Part shown: one piece after another, positions 1 to 10,639 of the stretch
Numbering within the stretch: the stretch's first letter is position 1
How the letters are laid out: each line of letters starts with the position of its first letter
Notes under the pieces: generated by a model
The model's database searches: none
Seen by the model: the letters and a program-made list of their open reading frames with translations, nothing else
Told to the model about the DNA's origin: nothing
DNA from: Morinoia aosen
Lineage: Eukaryota; Arthropoda; Malacostraca; Amphipoda; Talitridae
Assembly (NCBI GenBank): GCA_030386875.1
Contig: CM059576.1
Location: 14,078,058 to 14,142,057, forward strand
DNA: 64,000 bases
Direction: 5' to 3'
Translations under genes and position numbers: made by a program

Positions 1-1500
1 TGTGCAAGTCAGGGTAGCAATCAATGTACTAGATTCATGTTTATCCTTATACTTCGCATTAATAGAATTTTCGCCACAAGAAAGCCAAAAATTTTCTTAT
101 ACCCCTTTAGGTGATAACACTATTTGTGTCAGATGTGATATCCGGCCACAATGTTACTCCATTTTATCCCATGTACACATGTCCGTAAGATGCAGAAGAG
201 TTGTGTTGTTTTTTGACTGTAACCTGAGTTTTCTTAAAAATTTCTGTGAAGATACTAAATACCAGCTCATTTTTACATTTTTCGAAGTCTTATTTTCCTT
301 TTAGTTGTTTTTTTTCAGAACAATTTCTTAGGATTACAGTGAGCTCGACTGTCATTTTCGGTGTAGTAGATGGTAGGTTTGTTTTTTATTTTTTTATTTC
401 ATATACGTATTTTTTTTCTTATATTCATTTTCAATAAGCATATACATTAATATGTGTGTGTGCGTATGTAGATATATATATCTACATAAATAGATATACA
501 TGTTTCTATTTCATTTTTTTACCCGAAAACCATCCGGTTAATAAATTTCATTGCACCAGCGAAATGACTCAAAAACAGATCTATCACTTCCCCAGAGGGC
601 GTTTCTGTGAATTGGAAAAATGACCAATACAATTATTGAAATAAAGCGCAATTTGAGCATATGAATCGTGGTAAAATTACCTTTCTGTCCGTATGTTGTA
701 CAAACTATGAATTTTGATGTTGAGTATATCTTTGTTTACGCATTTCTGCCAACATTTTCTAGATATTTGTCAATCATGAGTGGTAACCGGCTTACACTGT
801 ATCTCTATTTTATCCTATGTACCCATGTCCGCATGATGTTGCAGAGAATATCGAGAAGATATGAAATATGTTTTTTTGTTGTTGTTTCTCGACGGTAACT
901 TGAGTTTTCTTAAAATTTCTTATAATAAATCAAAAAACCATTTCATTTATATGTTTTTCGAAGTCTTTTTTCTAATCCATATTTTTCCTCAGATTATATC
1001 TTACGATTACACAGAGCTTTTTGCTGTCATTTTAAATGCAGAAAGAGCAAGATTATTTTTTATGTTAATTAGCATTTTTCTCATATTCATTTTCAATACG
1101 TATGTATATGAATATGTGTGTGTAAGTGTGTGCATGTGTGTGTATGTGTGCGCACGCAAATATGAATGTCTATGTATCTGTGTACACATGCACACGTTCG
1201 TACAAATATATACACACATGTGCACACAAATGTTTCTATTTCTATTTTTTGAGTAAAAAGCAAAACCTCAAGACACATTACATTTTTACCTAAACATCTG
1301 CAATCAGTTAACACTGAACCAAATTCCAGAAATCAACAAATTGATTGCTCTTGCTTAATGATTCATAAATCAATCTATCACGGCCCCGAAGGGCATTTCT
1401 GTGAATAGAACAAATTAAAAAGTAAAAACAGACAAATGAAATAAAGCGCTCTTGCAGAAATTATCTCTATATTTGTATGCTGAACAAGCCATGCATTTCA
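1..1500. repeat. diverged tandem repeat, two units of roughly 0.7-0.8 kb
   Basis: Blocks recur in the same order. The stretch around 218-300 (TAACCTGAGTTTTCTTAAAA, then TTTTTCGAAGTCTT) recurs at about 893-970. The stretch at 575-610 (CTATCAC, CCCC, AGGGC, TTTCTGTGAAT) recurs at 1370-1405. TTTGTTTACGCATTTCT occurs near 731 and near 1508. Spacing between matches grows from about 675 to about 795 bp because the second unit carries an expanded TG/CA microsatellite. ORFs here are low complexity and not credible genes. Confidence 0.6.
1096..1235. repeat. TG/CA-rich microsatellite
   Basis: Imperfect alternating TG/TA and CA/TA tract inside the second unit of the tandem repeat. A shorter version sits near 450-475 in the first unit. 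Confidence 0.7.
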
Positions 1501-1811
1501 TTTTTGAGTGTAAGTTTGTTTACGCATTTCTAGATGTGCGTGCTATGATGCGCGATGTTCATTATAAATTACTTAATGACTAACCTCTTCTCAATACTTG
1601 ATTGTCATTTACGATGGTGTTTCAATCTGCTCCGGTATAGCGTTTTTTGTCTATTTCTTACTGCGATAATTTCAACTAATAACTTAGGAGCTCCGAAGAA
1701 TTCTTTAGTAGTATTCGAATAATTTATAATTTGTTAGCAATTTCTTGGAATATAGAATATCCGAGAGATGATATTTTTCATTTCTTATTCAACTACTCCT
1801 TGACAGAGTTA
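1501..1811. other. no feature recognised
   Basis: AT-rich sequence with no credible ORF, repeat boundary or RNA signal that I could identify. Confidence 0.5.
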
Positions 1812-2016
1812 GACTATTAGCACGCCACGTATGGTTTGTCTATTAGTACGCCTCGTATATTTTGTCTATTAAAGTGCCTCGTATGGTCTATCTATTTGTA
1901 CACCTCTGATAGTTTGTCTATTAGCACACCTCGTATAGTTTGTCTATTATTATGCTTCGTATGGCTTATCTATTTGTACACCTCGGATGGTTTGTCAATT
2001 AATACTCCTCGTATGG
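1812..2016. repeat. 26-bp minisatellite, about 8 units
   Basis: About eight head-to-tail units close to TCTATTAGTACGCCTCGTAT plus GGTTTG. Units differ at several positions; for example, two contain TTTGTACACCTC where others have TTAGTACGCCTC. The small ORF across it reflects the repeat, since 26 is not a multiple of 3 and frames interleave. Confidence 0.85.
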
Positions 2017-2136
2017 AACTTTTGTTTTAGGACGTCTTATATTAAGAAATTTTTAAAAGCCAATATGTTGGCATGTTTCTCATGTGGCAACTTGGAAATA
2101 AACGGTTTTCTTTCTTTCATTCTTTCTTCTTTCTGT

Positions 2137-2462
2137 GGAAATTAGCTCTTCCATTGGGAAAATGTGTGATAGCTCGAGCTGACGGTTAAGTAGGCCTTTG
2201 TTGTAGAAATAAAATGTTTTTTGTTACGTTAATTAAGGACCCCCTTTTTTCGGTTCACTGCAGTCTTATCTTTGAGCACCTACTACTTTTGTCCTCAACT
2301 TAAATCTTATTTCTTAAACTTTGTTCTCAACTTACTGTTTTTTTGCCCCTCCTGCATAGATTCCACGTTTCCTTATCTCCATATTAATTGGTGCCTTCCT
2401 CCTTCCTCTTCTCGGGACGCTTTTTTAGCGATTAGGGAGACATAAACTAACATTTAATCTAA
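2137..2462 (-). repeat. dispersed repeat R1, copy 1
   Basis: One of about nine copies in the window of a ~360-bp repeat I could not classify. It is inverted relative to the copies at 16.9 and 29.2 kb. Diagnostic shared segments are GGCACCATTTAGTATGGAGT, CAGGACAGCAGTGAACC with GGTCC following, and a pyrimidine-rich end (TCCCCCTG). It has no ORF and no obvious terminal inverted repeats. Confidence 0.65.
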
Positions 2463-2527
2463 CAAAGGAAACGAAGGAGGCTTTATTCCATTCAATCACG
2501 CCTGACACATACCTGCTTGGGCTTTTG

Positions 2528-2742
2528 TTTTTCAAATGACATTACTAACAGCAGGACGCCATGACGGTTTCCCCCGGTCAAGCCGATACTCGTTTTCGAC
2601 AACTGGGTAGAGTGGGAAAATGTGCCAGAATTCTCCCTTCACCCAACGGGAAGAAATCACCGCGCTGCGCCGGGATTCGAACTGACGACACCTTCCCGCG
2701 ACAGGATATGTTCTTAACCACTCGGCCACGCTGACCATGCGA
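2528..2742 (-). mobile_element. tRNA-derived SINE
   Basis: On the minus strand the head resembles a tRNA gene. An A box (TGGCCGAGTGGTTAAG, 2713-2728) and a B box (AGTTCGAATCC, 2673-2683) lie at tRNA-like spacing. The following ~140-bp body matches the body of the SINE at 6762-7060 (CCGTTGGGT, CCACTC, CCCAG, TGTCG, CCGTCATGG, GTCCT). The A box resembles Leu/Ser-type tRNAs. It is not a functional tRNA gene because the anticodon-side fold is lost and the body continues. The 68-residue ORF across it is an artefact. Confidence 0.75.
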
Positions 2743-3723
2743 TGCGATTCTTACGTTTACTTTCATCAACTCTCGTATATGTGAAAATTTAGTGATAAGT
2801 TCAATTTATTTCTCATATTCATAGATTTTTGATTGATAGTGAACTTAGGCGCGATACTTTTGTAGTAACTATTGTGTGAAAGGATTTCTTCTTTTCTATA
2901 GCACTACGATTATGCATTGAACGTTAGACAATAAAAGTCCAGGCTCGATACTAGTTTGACACTGCCAATATTTTTTGAAAGAAGTGTCGCTTCTTTGTTG
3001 TGTAGAAAACGTGCGAAAAAGATAGAGAGATGCTCTTCTATTCAATGAACTTACACTTCGCACACTTGAAAAGTTGTGATGAAAACTTATTTGTATAGCA
3101 AGATTATAATAATGGAGGGACTAATATACAGGCTTTTGGTTTGGTTATTAATTGCCACGACAGGAAATTTTACAGACTCATAAATCAAAGTTTGCAGTTG
3201 CAGATATCGGACAATTTCTCATCCTGTACAAATTCAGTAGACATTTTGCCTTCGTTTATTTATTTCAGCTGGAGTCTGTGTGATGTATTGGAATTAATTT
3301 TGTCGTTCATCCGTCAATTCTTGTTTTTTACTCTTTTTCGTGCCTATTGTGTTCACTTCTTGCTTAAATTACCGACGGTGACCAAATTAATGTTCTTTCA
3401 ACTAAAATAAATTGATCTCTACGATTTTTATAATACTATTTCTATGCACATTTGAAGAGTTTGGTGTACGCAATACTTATTCATTCTAAAAAAACCGTTG
3501 GGTAGGATTGTTAACTCCTCTGCAAGGATTCGTGGAACTCCTGGCGTCTCCGGTCGGGTCCGGTAATCATTGCACCGGCGTTTGAACGCCTGCATCGCAA
3601 CAGACGAGCGTCACGTTGAACATCTTCTACAAATATGCAACCTAATTCCATGCCCTCGACAGCGTAAAAGTGTGGCAAATTGATCCAAAAAACTACTGAA
3701 CTCCAAAGAAAGTTACGCTTGCG
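2743..3723. other. no feature recognised
   Basis: Unique-looking AT-rich sequence. The 89-residue ORF at 3141-3410 has no recognisable motif and is probably chance. Confidence 0.45.
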
Positions 3724-4782
3724 CAGTGTTTCTTAAACTTTTTGTGCTACGTACAAAGTCCGCGTTTTGTGGACGATGGGGGCACGCGGCATAGCATAAA
3801 TATGATAGTTTGCAATAAACTTCGTTTGGTGTCTAAAATCGGTAGCCGTCCACAGTAATAATGTTGTTCGGCAAATTTTAGGTTGGACTAATGTAGAATA
3901 GGGAATGTTTTGCGTTGGATGGAAGATGAAACATTGAAGCTTGAGGTATAATTTCATTAACGATAGTTTAAGCCAGCGATATCTATTGCGCGGCTCGCGA
4001 TGACTCAATACACGGTTCTCAAAAAATATATAAATTAAATAATCAATGTGTAATTTATATAAGATACGCTAACTTACAGTCCCTGCACCTCTCTTAATCA
4101 ATGCGTTTAACCGAAGTAGCTCGCTTGCAAAAAATTAGTGAATAACATTAGTTTAAGGCTTTCTAGGTTCTTAAAACAATGTTGAATTTCCACAGATGAA
4201 GCCCAAACATGCAAACGCAACCGCAAACATGGCGTTGGTTCATTTAAACTCAGAGAGTTGAGAACAATACACTAGTTTACTGAGCACAATGACAGGTAAT
4301 CGTCATAGAAAATGCTTTAAACTGCACCAATTGTGGATATTTTATTTTCTAGCTACAGCATAACGTTGTTTATGCGTGAAACTTATCAAAATTACAAGGC
4401 AGATGCCTACACCTGTTTAAGACGGTAGCTTCAGAATGAATAATGCAATGTTTCTCTCATAAACTGAAGTTGAGTTAAAAATATCAGTAACTTGTCGGTT
4501 ACTGCGTTTAAACTGAAATATTTCATACCGAGTAACATCGAATTTATTATACCTTTGTGAACATGAATTATCACAACCTCAATTCAACCGAAGTAATAGT
4601 TTCAACATTTTCTCTGGAATATTTGCTACACCTTATTTTGCTCCAGTCCCCTTTGAAATGAATTTTGCAAATAATTTCTATCGGTGTGCTGTATAGAAAA
4701 TAAACAGGAGGTGCACGACATACCTCCGTGCACCGAGCTCAGGGGTGTAGGGGTACGCGACACCACAGTTTGGGAACCACTG
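3724..4782. mobile_element. probable non-autonomous hAT element, eroded
   Basis: The left end starts CAGTGTTTCTTAAACTTT and the right end reads CAGTTTGGGAACCACTG, whose complement starts CAGTGGTTCCCAAACTG. These form imperfect terminal inverted repeats of the hAT type. The flanking 8-mers (CGCTTGCG and CACTAGGG) match at only 5 of 8 positions, so the target duplication is decayed or the partner ends are not a true pair. No transposase was recognised inside. Confidence 0.5.
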
Positions 4783-6149
4783 CACTAGGGGCTGTAGGGT
4801 GATATTATTCTGCGACACATGATATTTACAAAACTGATATCAGCTTCAATTCCAAACTTAAACTTTACAGTCCGTGAGACACACGTTGTTGTTGAAAACT
4901 AAATGGTAATTGCATAGTTGCGATCGACACGCTCACTGCATGCACTGTCTTTTCATCATAACTTTTGTCTGAGTAACGCAAGTTGCACTCTGATCTTAAA
5001 TTTGGTATCAGAATATAATATATATTGTGAAGCGCACAATTGTGCGCATTTTTATTGATCAGCGCTACTTATGGAGTCCACATTTTGCCTTTCTTTTTCA
5101 CTATTGAGTGTCATAAAAATCAGTTTCTTATGTGCTAATAATCAGGGCCGTACGTTATTCTGTTTATAACGGAAATGCTTTCCTACCCAATACATTTCAC
5201 CAGGCCATCCGGTTGTCGAGTAAAACAGTCCTAACCTTATGTTAAAGTTCGTTCAACCAAGTGTTAGTCAGCAGGTATATATTTTTATCTGAATTTATAT
5301 GCATTATCAAACCCACAATAAATCAACAAAGGGAACATGTTATATCTTCCCCTTAACCGTTAGTTCGAAATTTAAAATGGCTGCTGAGATGCACAATTAT
5401 GTTTATGTGTTGAGAACACTGAAAAGTTATCGATATCGTTGGTTTTTTACTAAAAATAAAATGTTTCACTTTCTTTTTATACTTTTTGTCAACAATACTG
5501 AAGAATGTCTTTTTTTATCTCGGTAAAATAATTCATTATCGAGAAAGAATCCCCTCGCATACATCAAATACTAAGCAATGAATTTACAGGAAAGTTTGAC
5601 GGTAGGCACTTTTGATGCGCGCAAATAAGGACAAGGTTTGCATTTTCATGGTAAGCTGCACTGAATACTATGCATTCTTTCTTCGGGAGGACATGAATAA
5701 AATGTAGATGCACAGAATTTAGTGAATGTAAAATCTTATTGCAGTATTTTATGTCCATAGGAGCTTCTCGCAATTCATCTTTGTTCATGAACTGACGTCT
5801 CGGTAGAAGAAACAAGGTATGGTCACCTTCAGACCACTCTTATCGTCAACCGCGTGGCCTTGCTGACGTCATGGCAACCAACCGAAAGATGCGTTCATAC
5901 TGCATCTGGGAACATACTGCATCTATTGGCTAGCCGAACATGAGGTGTATTTTCTCCCTCCCATAGAAATGACCCTGCCTTGTTTCCTCTACCGTGACTT
6001 ACGTCCCTCCGCGGGATGTTTTTTCTCATAATCCTCCTCAGGATTTAATGTGTTTTAAGCTGCAAAATACGCAGTGCAATTGATGTTCTGAAGCGTACTT
6101 TTTTTGAAGCTACTCAGTTGTTTACTTGTAAGCGAGGGGCGATATCTTA
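4783..6149. other. no gene recognised
   Basis: No convincing coding sequence. A palindromic TGACGTCA (CRE-type) occurs near 5867 in a slightly more GC-rich stretch (5,830-6,050). With no gene nearby I do not call a promoter. Confidence 0.4.
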
Positions 6150-7918
6150 CTTATGAAATATTAATTTTTATTAATGAAAAGCAGTAAAAAACAAATCAAA
6201 GCTCTTTAAAGTTACATTTAGCCTTACATTCTAGCTTAAGCGACCTAATCCGGTCATTTTTCCCCGAATTTATTTGCGCATATTTGACCGAGAGAAAACG
6301 AACTGAACTGAAGACCAAGAACTGTCAGTATTACGGGTATGAAAATTTACGTTCTCGGTAAAAAATACGGAAACAGTTGAACATGCTGACATTACCTTTC
6401 GATACATAAAAAGAAACCTCCCTGGTACCACAGCCCTATTTTTTTTATGAGAAACATCAAACGGTGTAATTCCTGAAAGTTGATTCAATAAGTTCAACAA
6501 AATTTTTAAGAAAAATCTTAATACAAAAAGCGTTATATCTAAATTAAGGCGAAAAAGTAGCTCCTATTTTAATATCTATAAAATTAGCTAAATTAACAGA
6601 GGACATAGCGGTAAAAGTGCATCCTTAGGTACAAATTAGAAAACATACAGAAATGTAAAATATTCCACTATTAAAACGGCAATGAAACGTTGATTTGTTG
6701 AAACAGCAAGAGTTCGAGGGTTTATTTCCACAGAAGCTATTAAACGAAATTCATCACAACCAATTCTCCGTGGTACAGTGATTAAGGGATCGGGCTCGTA
6801 TGTTGGAGTAGCGGGTTCGTATCCCGGCGCTGGCGCGGAGATTTACCCCGTTGGGTAAAAGGGAAAGCTCAAGCACAATACCCCACTCAACCCAGGTGTC
6901 GGAAATGGGTACCGGCTTTACGGGGGAACCGTCATGGTGTCCTATATATAGGGTTAGTTATAAGACATTTGAAAAACCAATGCTAAGATCATATGTATCA
7001 GGCTTGATTAGAAATATAGCATCCCAAAGATGCCGATGTTAACCTTAACCTTAACCTTTCAATTTCAATTTTGAATGATGCTTAATGTAAAGAGGTTAAA
7101 GTAAAGGACACACCGTATGAAGTAGAAATCAGCTGCGTTAGGGGTTGAGTACTTGATTGACTTATATGAAATTAAAATCTCTTCCCTCGGATATCTTCCT
7201 TTACACACTAGGACTGGAAGCTCGTCAATACCGTCAATACAACTAAATAATGCCAGGCAGACAGTCTCCTCTTTCATTCATACAAGAGCTCAGGCTGCCG
7301 CAGCAGTAAATGATATTGTTGAAGGTATAATGGGGGAAATAAACTATTTTGCCTCGAATACAAGAAGTCGATATCGTAGAAATTTTAAACTAATTATTCC
7401 TGCGTACATGTCAATAAAACGCACCTGCTAACTCGGCAAACATTATTTATAATACAACAAATTTTGTTTTAAAATTTATACCAAAATAAGGCTGACACAA
7501 AAGATTCCCAGTAGCCAGACACGAGGAAGAGCGGCCGTCGCACAAGGCTTACACAACATTTCACCATCAAAAAGAACTCCAAACAAAAATGAATGTCTGT
7601 TGAAAACAGAGAAGGTAAGGTTTTGGGTTATAGGGAATTCCTCAATATAAAATTACCCATGTCAACTCAGTAGTAAAATGAAAAGTATTCTAAGGCCCAC
7701 GACCAAGGTTCAAATCAACCACAAGCTGTGAAATAGAAATGTTTGCTTTAAGTTTGGAAAAACGAAAATACATGAAACACTTGACCGAACAAACCGAAAT
7801 AACGCCCTCAGTGATGTTCAAGAAGTAGGAAATAGTTGGCAAAAAAAGTATAAAAATCACAGCACAACGAACACGTCTAATAAAAGGTGCACGCAGAAAT
7901 GCAATCAAATTGGCATTC
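6150..7918. repeat. duplicated segment, copy A (partner 16,300-17,960)
   Basis: Collinear with 16,300-17,960 at an estimated 80-90% by eye. Shared landmarks include the AATCAAAGCTCTTTAA region, GAATTTATTTGCGCATATTT, GAAACCTCCCTGGTACCACA, CTAGGACTGGAAG and CAATCAAATTGGCATTC. This copy carries a SINE where the partner carries R1, so both insertions followed the duplication. The small ORFs differ between copies and are not conserved, so this looks like a non-coding repeat or transposon family rather than a gene pair. Confidence 0.7.
6762..7060 (+). mobile_element. tRNA-derived SINE with TTAACC-type tail
   Basis: A box-like TGGTACAGTGATTAAGGG at 6771-6788 and B box GGTTCGTATCC at 6814-6824. The body is shared with the inverted SINE at 2528-2742. 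It ends in a short run of TTAACC-like repeats near 7040-7058. It interrupts copy A of the duplicated segment after AACCAATT, and that site is empty in the partner near 16,885, which supports insertion as a mobile unit. Confidence 0.8.
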
Positions 7919-8059
7919 TAAAGCTCATTTTACACCTACGGTGTGGAGCGACGGTGAACTTGCTATAGCTCCTCCCACGAGAGGATTGAGCGTCAGTGCA
8001 CACCGACTTGCTTTTACATTGCCGCTCAACACAACGCTCCTTCCCGAGAGACAGAAATC

Positions 8060-8930
8060 GCAACGCTAGGCTCCCTCTCCTGGGTTTTTCCACCGAGATC
8101 TTGTTTTTTCTATCTCTCCTGGGTTGCTAGGTTTGATTAATTTTTGATCTATTGCTAAATATGTTTTTTTTTAAGTTAGACAGTAAATTCATCATTAACT
8201 GAAGTAAATTTAATAATGCAGTTAAGAATTATTGTTTCAACACCGTATGCAAATGAATATCTGATTCCAAACCACGCCTATCGGATGGGGTAGAACGTGT
8301 TCAATCTGTTTCTCGACCTTAAAAACGCGTAACGAACGAGTTTCTTACGAACTTGCAAGCCCAGCCAAGCCAGGGATAGCCGGCGCTCCACTTCTGTTGC
8401 TTCGATTTGCTTGGCTCGTTGCAGTGAGGTGACGCGCATTTTCATCGTAAAACTCGTTGTAAATTCTTTTAAATGAATGCCTAAAAATTAATCATTTTAA
8501 ACATTCAAATTTTCGTATTTTTGCCGCACTAGTATTCAAAATGGCTAGCCCTCCAAAAACGATGTCTAAAAAGTGGTAAATTCAGTCTTTCAAAGAAGAA
8601 TAGTTAATGGAAAGAATGAAAAACCGGTCACGGCTGGAAGCCTAAGCCGAAATTGGTACGAGATGTCATCAACAGAGTATGTCCCCAGCGTAATGAAAAG
8701 CGCCTTGCACAACAGAAAAGTCGACTTAATATTGAAATTTGCGCTGCAGAAGAGAATTAGTAAAAAATACAGGAATAAAATCAGCATTCCCATCATTGTT
8801 TCTCCTGACGTATGTTAACTTTTACTTTTTTCTTATTAAAACTACACTTCTACGTTTATTTTTAACGAATCTGGGTTTTTTCATTTTCAATCTAGGTTTA
8901 TCTGAACATTTTCAGTGGGAGTCCTGATCG
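8060..8930. repeat. palindrome arm A (inverted partner 10,640-12,600)
   Basis: Reads as the inverted complement of 10,640-11,287 joined to 12,368-12,600. Landmarks are CCTATCGGATGGGGTAGAACG (its complement is near 12,393), GAGTTTCTTACGAACTTGCA (complement near 11,231) and GAGATGTCATCAAC (complement near 10,885). Arm B is interrupted by a 1,080-bp insertion. The 81-residue ORF at 8573-8818 is partly echoed in arm B, in another frame context, and matches nothing I know. Confidence 0.7.
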
Positions 8931-9243
8931 TCAGTATTGCACTTGCAATACTTACAGAATACTTGGCAGAACAATTTGCAGAATATTTACAGAATATTTT
9001 GCAGAAGTAAAAAGCTAATATTCTAAAAAAACTTTAAGTCCACCCAATTAAATTCAAAAAACACTGAAAATAGAAATAAAAAATAAATACCAATTACTAA
9101 TTTGTAGGTGTATTTTTCACTTCTCCTTTAATTTCAATAATCTTCTAATAACACCTGCCGAATGTTTTTCGTCTACTTGAAGTACTTTTCCTGAGAGCAA
9201 TGCACACTGTACAATTTTAATTGCACTGTAAATAATTTTACGT

Positions 9244-9501
9244 TCACATACGCTGTGCAGGATTCTTTGATTTTTTGAATAGTAAGAGCTGTTTCCTATC
9301 TTGACCTCTTAGTGTTTGAATTTTCATTTTAACCATTGAAATATTATAATTGGGGAAGTGAGATGCTATACTTCTAAAAGCATTTTCTCTTGACACTCTG
9401 TTTTTATGCTCTGCGAGCTTAACGTTCCATAAACATGGAAATTCTTTACATTTTTCGATAGGAGTTTTAATTTCTTCTTTGCTCCATAATATGTAAGCCA
9501 T
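9244..9501 (-). CDS. MADF (Myb/SANT-like) domain protein fragment
   Basis: An 85-residue ORF starting at an ATG at 9501. It has the MADF/Adf-1 layout: WSKEEI near residue 7, FPCLWNVK near 21-28, then ENAFRSIASHFPNY and a VKMKIQTLRGQ helix. MADF domains bind DNA. In PIF/Harbinger transposons the accessory protein that carries such a domain works with the transposase. The ORF ends right after the domain, so the C-terminal partner-binding part is missing and it is probably a remnant. A host MADF gene is less likely given the flanking transposon ends. Confidence 0.65.
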   Translation of the reverse strand: MAYILWSKEEIKTPIEKCKEFPCLWNVKLAEHKNRVSRENAFRSIASHFPNYNISMVKMKIQTLRGQDRKQLLLFKKSKNPAQRM

Positions 9502-9711
9502 GACTACACATGCTCTCTATGGTCTCAAGAGCAACTGAACGCTGTTGACTTGCAGTGCACACCGCCAATATTTAGCATGCAGAATGTTGGCGCTCCTTAC
9601 CGTGAGCGTGGCAATGAGGGTCATTTTACTCTGTTGTGGGCGGAGCTTATTTGGCTGGCGGGATGGAGCGACGGTGTGGAGCGCGAAGACACCGTCAATG
9701 TAAAAGGGCCT

Positions 9712-10639
9712 TTAGAGGTTTAAAGGGTCAATGTCGGGTTTAATGCAATCATGGAAATTAATAATTCCGTTCCAAAGAATCAATAAAGGAACACATTTAA
9801 GAACGTTTTACATGAATGACATTCTGCTTGCTGATGCGTTATTTTTGAATTATTCAACTTTGAAGTTGGCTTTCGCGCGCCAGGGAAGCGAGCGCGCCAA
9901 GCGTAATTTAATTAATAACGGACGCTAACGCAGGGTGTAATATCAGAATTGCAGGACATACATTAGAAAAAAGTTCCAAGTCTTTCTGATCAAACGTTAA
10001 AATAGTTCACGTTTTCCAATTATCTATTTGGATTTGAAAAATTTCAAAATCTTTTCGTGAAGAATAGTTCATTTCATTATAAACCTTAGAAGTTATTAAA
10101 ATATCAATATTTTTATTTTAATATTATTGGCATAATTTATAAGGCTACCTAGAAGTAAATTATTGGCAATTCCTTAAACTTTTCAAGTATTGAATTCAGT
10201 TGAGTTTTGAAGTAATAGAAGTGTAGTGAAACTAGCCCGCTAAATGTCTCACCACTAGGACGTCGATCTGTCAGGATGCCGGCCAGGCAAGGGTTCGCTA
10301 TTCAGGCTAAATAGCTAGGCCCAGACACTAGGGTAAGGTGCGGGACGGACAAGTAACAATAATGTATTTAAAACAAGGCAAGTATAATAGAGAGAACACG
10401 TATAATCTCAGGACGTGTCTTGCGGGATCCGTCTCTCTACACGAGATCGTGGCTCTTCCCCCGACTAGACACCCAGCAAAAACGCCTAAAGTACAATGGT
10501 AAAAGAGGGCGCAGGATTACCCAAGCACAGTAAAGAGACTCACACAGGCATCAGGCAAGAAGGTTAATTTAGCCTGCTCGTAGTCAAGTGCACTGTATGA
10601 AGGTCCTAACGCAACAGTCACAACTGACCAGCTCCAAGG
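9712..10639. other. spacer of the broken palindrome, unclassified
   Basis: Sequence between the Harbinger-like end and palindrome arm B. The 10,230-10,620 part is more GC-rich and contains no ORF that I can assign. Nothing further was recognised. Confidence 0.4.

Larger units (their letters stand above)
7922..9711. mobile_element. PIF/Harbinger-like element, non-autonomous
   Basis: The ends are imperfect inverted repeats. The left begins AGCTCATTTTACACC; the complement of the right end begins AGGCCCTTTTACATT. Both continue with ACGGTGT and copies of GAGCGACGGTG. The flanking trinucleotides are TAA and TTA; PIF/Harbinger duplicates TWA, but here the two sides are not identical. The internal MADF ORF fits, because Harbinger elements carry a Myb/MADF-type accessory protein. 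No DDE transposase was found. Confidence 0.5.

Noticed and set aside
861-1256. 131-residue ORF
   Set aside because: Half of it is translated TG/CA microsatellite inside a tandem repeat.
2673-2728. Functional tRNA gene
   Set aside because: A and B boxes are present, but the cloverleaf is not completed and the SINE body follows.
2532-2738. 68-residue minus-strand ORF
   Set aside because: Covers a tRNA-derived SINE; coding appearance is accidental.
5860-5880. CRE-containing promoter
   Set aside because: Single palindromic TGACGTCA without a neighbouring gene or other core promoter elements.
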